Source of the DNA: Nitrosomonas sp.
GTDB lineage: Bacteria; Pseudomonadota; Gammaproteobacteria; Burkholderiales; Nitrosomonadaceae
DNA: 64,000 nucleotides
NCBI GenBank assembly: GCA_020890945.1
Contig: JAJHPK010000023.1
Coordinates: 1-64,000, forward strand
Direction of reading: 5' to 3'
In this document: positions 60,652 through 64,000 of the stretch, one piece after another
Numbering within the stretch: position 1 is the stretch's first letter
How the letters are laid out: every line of letters starts with the position of its first letter
The notes under the pieces: model-generated
The model's input: the letters and a program-made list of their open reading frames with translations, nothing else
What the model was told of the DNA's origin: nothing
The model's database searches: none
Made by a program: the position numbers and the translations under genes

Positions 60652-61926
60652 TTGGAACGTGGTTTTTACACAATTATGACGGCGCAGTTTTTTTCATCGT
60701 TGGCCGATAATGCGCTGTTAGTGATTGCAATTGCTTTGTTAATTGATTTGCATGCGCCGGCTCATTTAACTCCGATTTTAAAATTTGTTTTCGTTTTATT
60801 TTATGTGATTTTAGCTCCATTTGTAGGCGCATTTGCTGATTCCATGCCTAAAAGCAGGGTCATGTTTGTCAGTAACTCCATTAAAGTCATCGGCTGTGGG
60901 TTGTTATTTCTTGCATCACATCAATACTCGGCATTAGCAGCATATGCGGTTGTGGGCTTAGGGGCCGCAGCATATTCACCAGCAAAATACGGAATTCTGA
61001 CCGAATTATTGCCACCCGAAAAACTTGTGATCGCCAATGGCTGGATCGAAGGACTGACGGTAGCTTCAATCGTGCTAGGAACGGTATTAGGAGGTACTTT
61101 AATTACGCCAAGCGTTGCGAATACTTTGCTTAGTTTTGATTTTCCTCTGATTGGAACAGGCATCGACAATTTTATTGAAAGTAGCATTTTGATAGTCGCG
61201 ATTCTTTATGCCATTGCGGCTATTTTTAATTTATATATCCCTAATACCGGGGTAGATCATCGTCTTCCCAACAAAAATCCTTTGTTTCTCATTCATGAAT
61301 TTGGTCATTGTTTAAAATTGTTATGGACTGATAAATTAGGTCAAATTTCTTTGGCGGTTACCACTTTATTTTGGGGCGCCGGCGCAACGCTGCAATTCAT
61401 TGTATTGAAATGGGCTGAAGCTGCTTTAAATTATCCTTTAAATCAAGCCGCTCAGTTGCAAGGTGTTGTGGCGCTAGGAATAGCTGTGGGAGCGGTACTC
61501 GCTGCTCGATGGATTTCTTTGCGACAGTCGGTTAAGGTGATTCCATTAGGAATTGCCATGGGTATTGTCGTAATGACCATGACCATGGTGACAAATCTGT
61601 GGATTGCAATCGTTTTGTTGATGATTATCGGTGCATTGGCTGGCTTTTTTGTTGTGCCGATGAATGCATTATTGCAACATCGTGGACATATCCTTATGGG
61701 AGCTGGGCATTCGATCGCGGTGCAAAACTTTAATGAAAACTTGAGTATTCTTACGATGCTGTCTGTTTATGCCCTATTGGTATGGTTTGAGGTGCATATT
61801 TATGTAGTCATCGTTGCTTTCGGATTGTTCGTGTCTATCACGATGGCACTGATTCGTAAATGGCACTTGCTGAATCAAAGCAAACAAGATTCATTACATT
61901 TGATCGGGGAAAAGAAAGTCCATTGA
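60652..61926 (+). CDS. lplT: Lysophospholipid transporter LplT
   Basis: LplT is a major-facilitator protein that flips lysophospholipids into the cytoplasm for reacylation. The 424-residue protein starts MERGFYTIMTAQFFSSLADN, as in the family, and has about twelve membrane helices. TTG at 60652 is the start, supported by GGGGAA at 60641-60646 and by alignment to the usual N terminus. The acyltransferase gene aas is not adjacent here. Confidence 0.94.
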   Translation: MERGFYTIMTAQFFSSLADNALLVIAIALLIDLHAPAHLTPILKFVFVLFYVILAPFVGAFADSMPKSRVMFVSNSIKVIGCGLLFLASHQYSALAAYAVVGLGAAAYSPAKYGILTELLPPEKLVIANGWIEGLTVASIVLGTVLGGTLITPSVANTLLSFDFPLIGTGIDNFIESSILIVAILYAIAAIFNLYIPNTGVDHRLPNKNPLFLIHEFGHCLKLLWTDKLGQISLAVTTLFWGAGATLQFIVLKWAEAALNYPLNQAAQLQGVVALGIAVGAVLAARWISLRQSVKVIPLGIAMGIVVMTMTMVTNLWIAIVLLMIIGALAGFFVVPMNALLQHRGHILMGAGHSIAVQNFNENLSILTMLSVYALLVWFEVHIYVVIVAFGLFVSITMALIRKWHLLNQSKQDSLHLIGEKKVH

Positions 61927-62135
61927 TTCAACGGTCTTATTCCAAGAACAACGCGCAATTGTAAGGTCATGAATTATCGCTAATAGCTGATCATCGCTAT
62001 TGTGCGCTGATAGATTCATCAGATCGTTTGTTCAACATAAGGATTTACGAGAATTAGTCATAATTTTGTAACAATCTTGCAATATTATTGATATTGGGGA
62101 ATGACTCGTTTAATTTTTTGTTTATTGGAGAAAGC

Positions 62136-63134
62136 ATGTTTTCTATATTTAACCCTAAAGTACTAATAAATGGCATCGTTGTCAGCACATTAGTTTCAAT
62201 TACTTCGGTTAACGCAAGTCCTATCGTTAAAGTTGATGGATCCAGTACCGTATTTCCGATCACTGAAGCAGTTGCAGAAGATTTTCAAACAGCTAAAAAA
62301 GGTGCTATTCGTGTTACCGTGGGCATATCAGGTACTGGGGGTGGATTCAAGAAATTCTGTCGCAATGAAATCGATGTCGTCAACGCTTCTCGTCCCATCA
62401 CGGTTGCAGAAATGGAGGCTTGTAAAGAACAAGGCGTCCAATTTATCGAAATGCCGATCGCTTATGACGCATTAACCGTGGTGGTTAATCCCAAAAACAC
62501 TTGGAGTAAAACCATTACTGTCGAGGAATTAAAGAAAATTTGGGAACCTGCAGCACAAGGAACAATTACGCAATGGAATCAAATTAACCCTGCTTGGCCA
62601 GAGAAAAAGATTAAATTGTATGGTGCCGGTGCAGATTCTGGTACTTTCGAATATTTCACCGAAGCTATTGTAGGGAAAGCTAAGTCGAGCCGTGGTGATT
62701 TTACTGCATCGGAAGATGACAACGTTTTAGTACAAGGTGTCGCGAGTGATATTTATGCACTTGGTTTTTTCGGCTTCGCTTATTACACAGAAAATAGTAA
62801 ACGAGTCAACGCCGTTGCCGTCGATAGTGGTACAGGTGGTGTGCTACCTTCCGCTGCAACTGTCGAAAACAACAGTTATAAACCACTCTCTCGCCCTATC
62901 TTTATTTACATCAATGCAAAATCAGCAGACAAACCCGAAGTCGATGAGTTTGTTAAATTTTATATGAGTAATGCTGAAAAACTCGTTACTGAAGTAAAAT
63001 ATTTTCCACTCTCGAAAGAAGTTTATCACTTGAACTTAGAACATATGCAAAAGAGAAAACTGGGCACGGTGTTCAAAGGTTCAGGCGTCAACATCAAATT
63101 GGAAGATATTCTTAAATTGGAATCCAGTTTGTAA
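62136..63134 (+). CDS. pstS: PstS-family phosphate-binding protein
   Basis: The 332-residue periplasmic protein has a signal peptide (residues 1-27, ending VNASP), the first binding loop VDGSSTVFPITEAVAEDF (about 31-48), SGTGGGFKKFC and NASRPIT, and the GAGADSGTFEYF loop (about 167-178). It fits the PstS/SphX group that binds phosphate. ATG at 62136 is chosen; TGGAG lies 6 bases upstream. pstCAB do not follow, since a terminator and cysG come next, so it is an orphan binding protein or the transporter genes are elsewhere. Confidence 0.93.
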   Translation: MFSIFNPKVLINGIVVSTLVSITSVNASPIVKVDGSSTVFPITEAVAEDFQTAKKGAIRVTVGISGTGGGFKKFCRNEIDVVNASRPITVAEMEACKEQGVQFIEMPIAYDALTVVVNPKNTWSKTITVEELKKIWEPAAQGTITQWNQINPAWPEKKIKLYGAGADSGTFEYFTEAIVGKAKSSRGDFTASEDDNVLVQGVASDIYALGFFGFAYYTENSKRVNAVAVDSGTGGVLPSAATVENNSYKPLSRPIFIYINAKSADKPEVDEFVKFYMSNAEKLVTEVKYFPLSKEVYHLNLEHMQKRKLGTVFKGSGVNIKLEDILKLESSL

Positions 63135-63166
63135 TTTCTCGCTTTTTATTACTGCAAGCCTAGCTT

Positions 63167-63202
63167 AAAAGCAGATCCAAGATAACTGATGGATCTGCTT
63201 TT
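63167..63202. terminator. Rho-independent terminator after pstS
   Basis: AAAAGCAGATCCA and TGGATCTGCTTTT form a perfect 13-bp stem with a 10-base loop. The flanking A and T runs allow function in both directions. Confidence 0.85.
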
Positions 63203-63253
63203 ATATTTGTAAGCCACTTTCTTTCTTAACACTGCTCAGGTAGAGTTTCCAGC

Positions 63254-64000
63254 ATGGATTTCTTACCTGTTTTTTTAACGCTTAAAAATAAACCGTGCCT
63301 AGTGGTTGGAGGCGGCGAAGTTGCTACACGTAAAATTACAATGTTGCTTCGGGCGGGGGCTCGGGTTTATGTTGTAGCGCGACAGTTAAACTCAGCTCTG
63401 ACGGATTTTTGCACACAACAACGGATCGAACATCTTGGCCAAGATTTCCAGCCAATCCATTTGGCAGACTTTGTATTAGTCATCGCGGCGACCGATGATG
63501 ATTCGCTAAACCAGTTAGTATCCCAAGCGGCTCAAGAACGTAACATTCCTGTCAATGTCGTTGATAACCCGCAGTTATGCACTTTCATCATGCCATCGAT
63601 CGTCGATCGATCTCCACTACTGATTGCGATCTCGAGCGGTGGACAAGCGCCCGTACTCGCACGGTTGTTACGAGCACAGTTAGAAACATGGATACCCTCA
63701 GCATACAGTCGACTCGCAAAGATGGCAGGAAAATTTCGAGACCCGGTCAAGCAACATTTTAAAAATACCGAGAAAAGACGATTCTTTTGGGAAAAAATAT
63801 TGCAAGGCCCTTTTACAGAAATGATCTTATCAGGCAAAGATCAGGCTGCGGAGGACTATTTGTTGCAATCGTTACAATCCGAAGTGGATGCCCCCCCTAA
63901 AGGAGAAGTGTATTTAGTCGGCGCAGGTCCTGGCAATCCTGATTTATTGACTTTTAGAGCCATGAGATTGATGCAACAAGCTGATGTAGTGGTTTATGAC
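63254..64000 (+). CDS. cysG: Siroheme synthase CysG, partial (runs off the right edge)
   Basis: CysG makes siroheme from uroporphyrinogen III. The visible 249 residues hold the NAD-dependent dehydrogenase/ferrochelatase part: [20 protein letters not shown] (about 5-24), [32 protein letters not shown] (about 95-114) and [15 protein letters not shown]. After a linker the methyltransferase domain begins with [19 protein letters not shown] at about 217-235. ATG at 63254 is in the usual place. Siroheme is needed for sulfite and nitrite reductases. The frame is open to the end of the window. Confidence 0.95.
   Translation, partial: MDFLPVFLTLKNKPCLVVGGGEVATRKITMLLRAGARVYVVARQLNSALTDFCTQQRIEHLGQDFQPIHLADFVLVIAATDDDSLNQLVSQAAQERNIPVNVVDNPQLCTFIMPSIVDRSPLLIAISSGGQAPVLARLLRAQLETWIPSAYSRLAKMAGKFRDPVKQHFKNTEKRRFFWEKILQGPFTEMILSGKDQAAEDYLLQSLQSEVDAPPKGEVYLVGAGPGNPDLLTFRAMRLMQQADVVVYD

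Overview
The window looks like a betaproteobacterial chromosome, most plausibly a Nitrosomonas-like ammonia oxidiser. This is an inference from protein style and gene neighbourhoods (coq7, yqgE-ruvX-pyrR-pyrB-pyrC', mlaA, yciB-yciI-ppiC), not a database result. It falls into three parts: the tail of one integrated element (1-2813), a 33.2-kb integrative mobilizable element in a tRNA-Lys gene (2769-36051), and ordinary chromosome (36083-64000).

Positions 1-2813 hold debris of a first element: a probable IS21-family end, an unrecognised small gene, a CRISPR-independent ('solo') cas1 homologue with an N-terminal zinc-ribbon broken by one in-frame TAG, an istA fragment, and the last 155 codons of a tyrosine integrase followed by the 3' 45 bases of tRNA-Lys. 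These last two form a 537-bp direct repeat (2277-2813 and 35515-36051, constant offset 33238). The repeats show two related elements stacked in tandem at the same tRNA.

The second element ends on the right with a recombination and transfer module. It has an IncP/RP4-like relaxosome (traI and traJ leftwards, oriT at about 33448, traK and traM rightwards), a HTH excisionase-like gene and a frameshifted tyrosine integrase abutting tRNA-Lys(UUU). No type IV secretion genes are present, so it should depend on a helper. Its cargo is mainly iron acquisition: two FecI/FecR sigma/anti-sigma pairs, three full TonB-dependent siderophore receptors with signalling domains, a PepSY membrane protein, exbB-exbD and a tripartite RND exporter. 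Toxin-antitoxin genes, a Fic protein, an integron gene cassette with its own attC, a CapA-like protein and a Crp/Fnr regulator are also carried.

The iron cargo is mosaic and decaying. Receptor A has the signalling domain of receptor B on the barrel of receptor C. The remnants include a truncated receptor, two truncated pepSY genes, a tonB tail, an NRPS docking-domain stub and a Mod methyltransferase stub, and several sit at visible deletion junctions. The two fecI genes share a 17-bp palindrome (7-3-7) at similar upstream distances.

The chromosomal part begins with gene-poor, eroding DNA. It then carries a PAS-GAF-GGDEF-EAL protein, aconitase, an unusual exported two-domain protein, a polyphosphate pair (PPK2, CYTH-CHAD), coq7, a yqgE-ruvX-pyrR-pyrB-pyrC' cluster with a metal-site-less dihydroorotase-like protein, prlC, mlaA, an FAD-dependent reductase, yciB-yciI-ppiC, alr, lplT, pstS and the start of cysG, which runs off the right edge.
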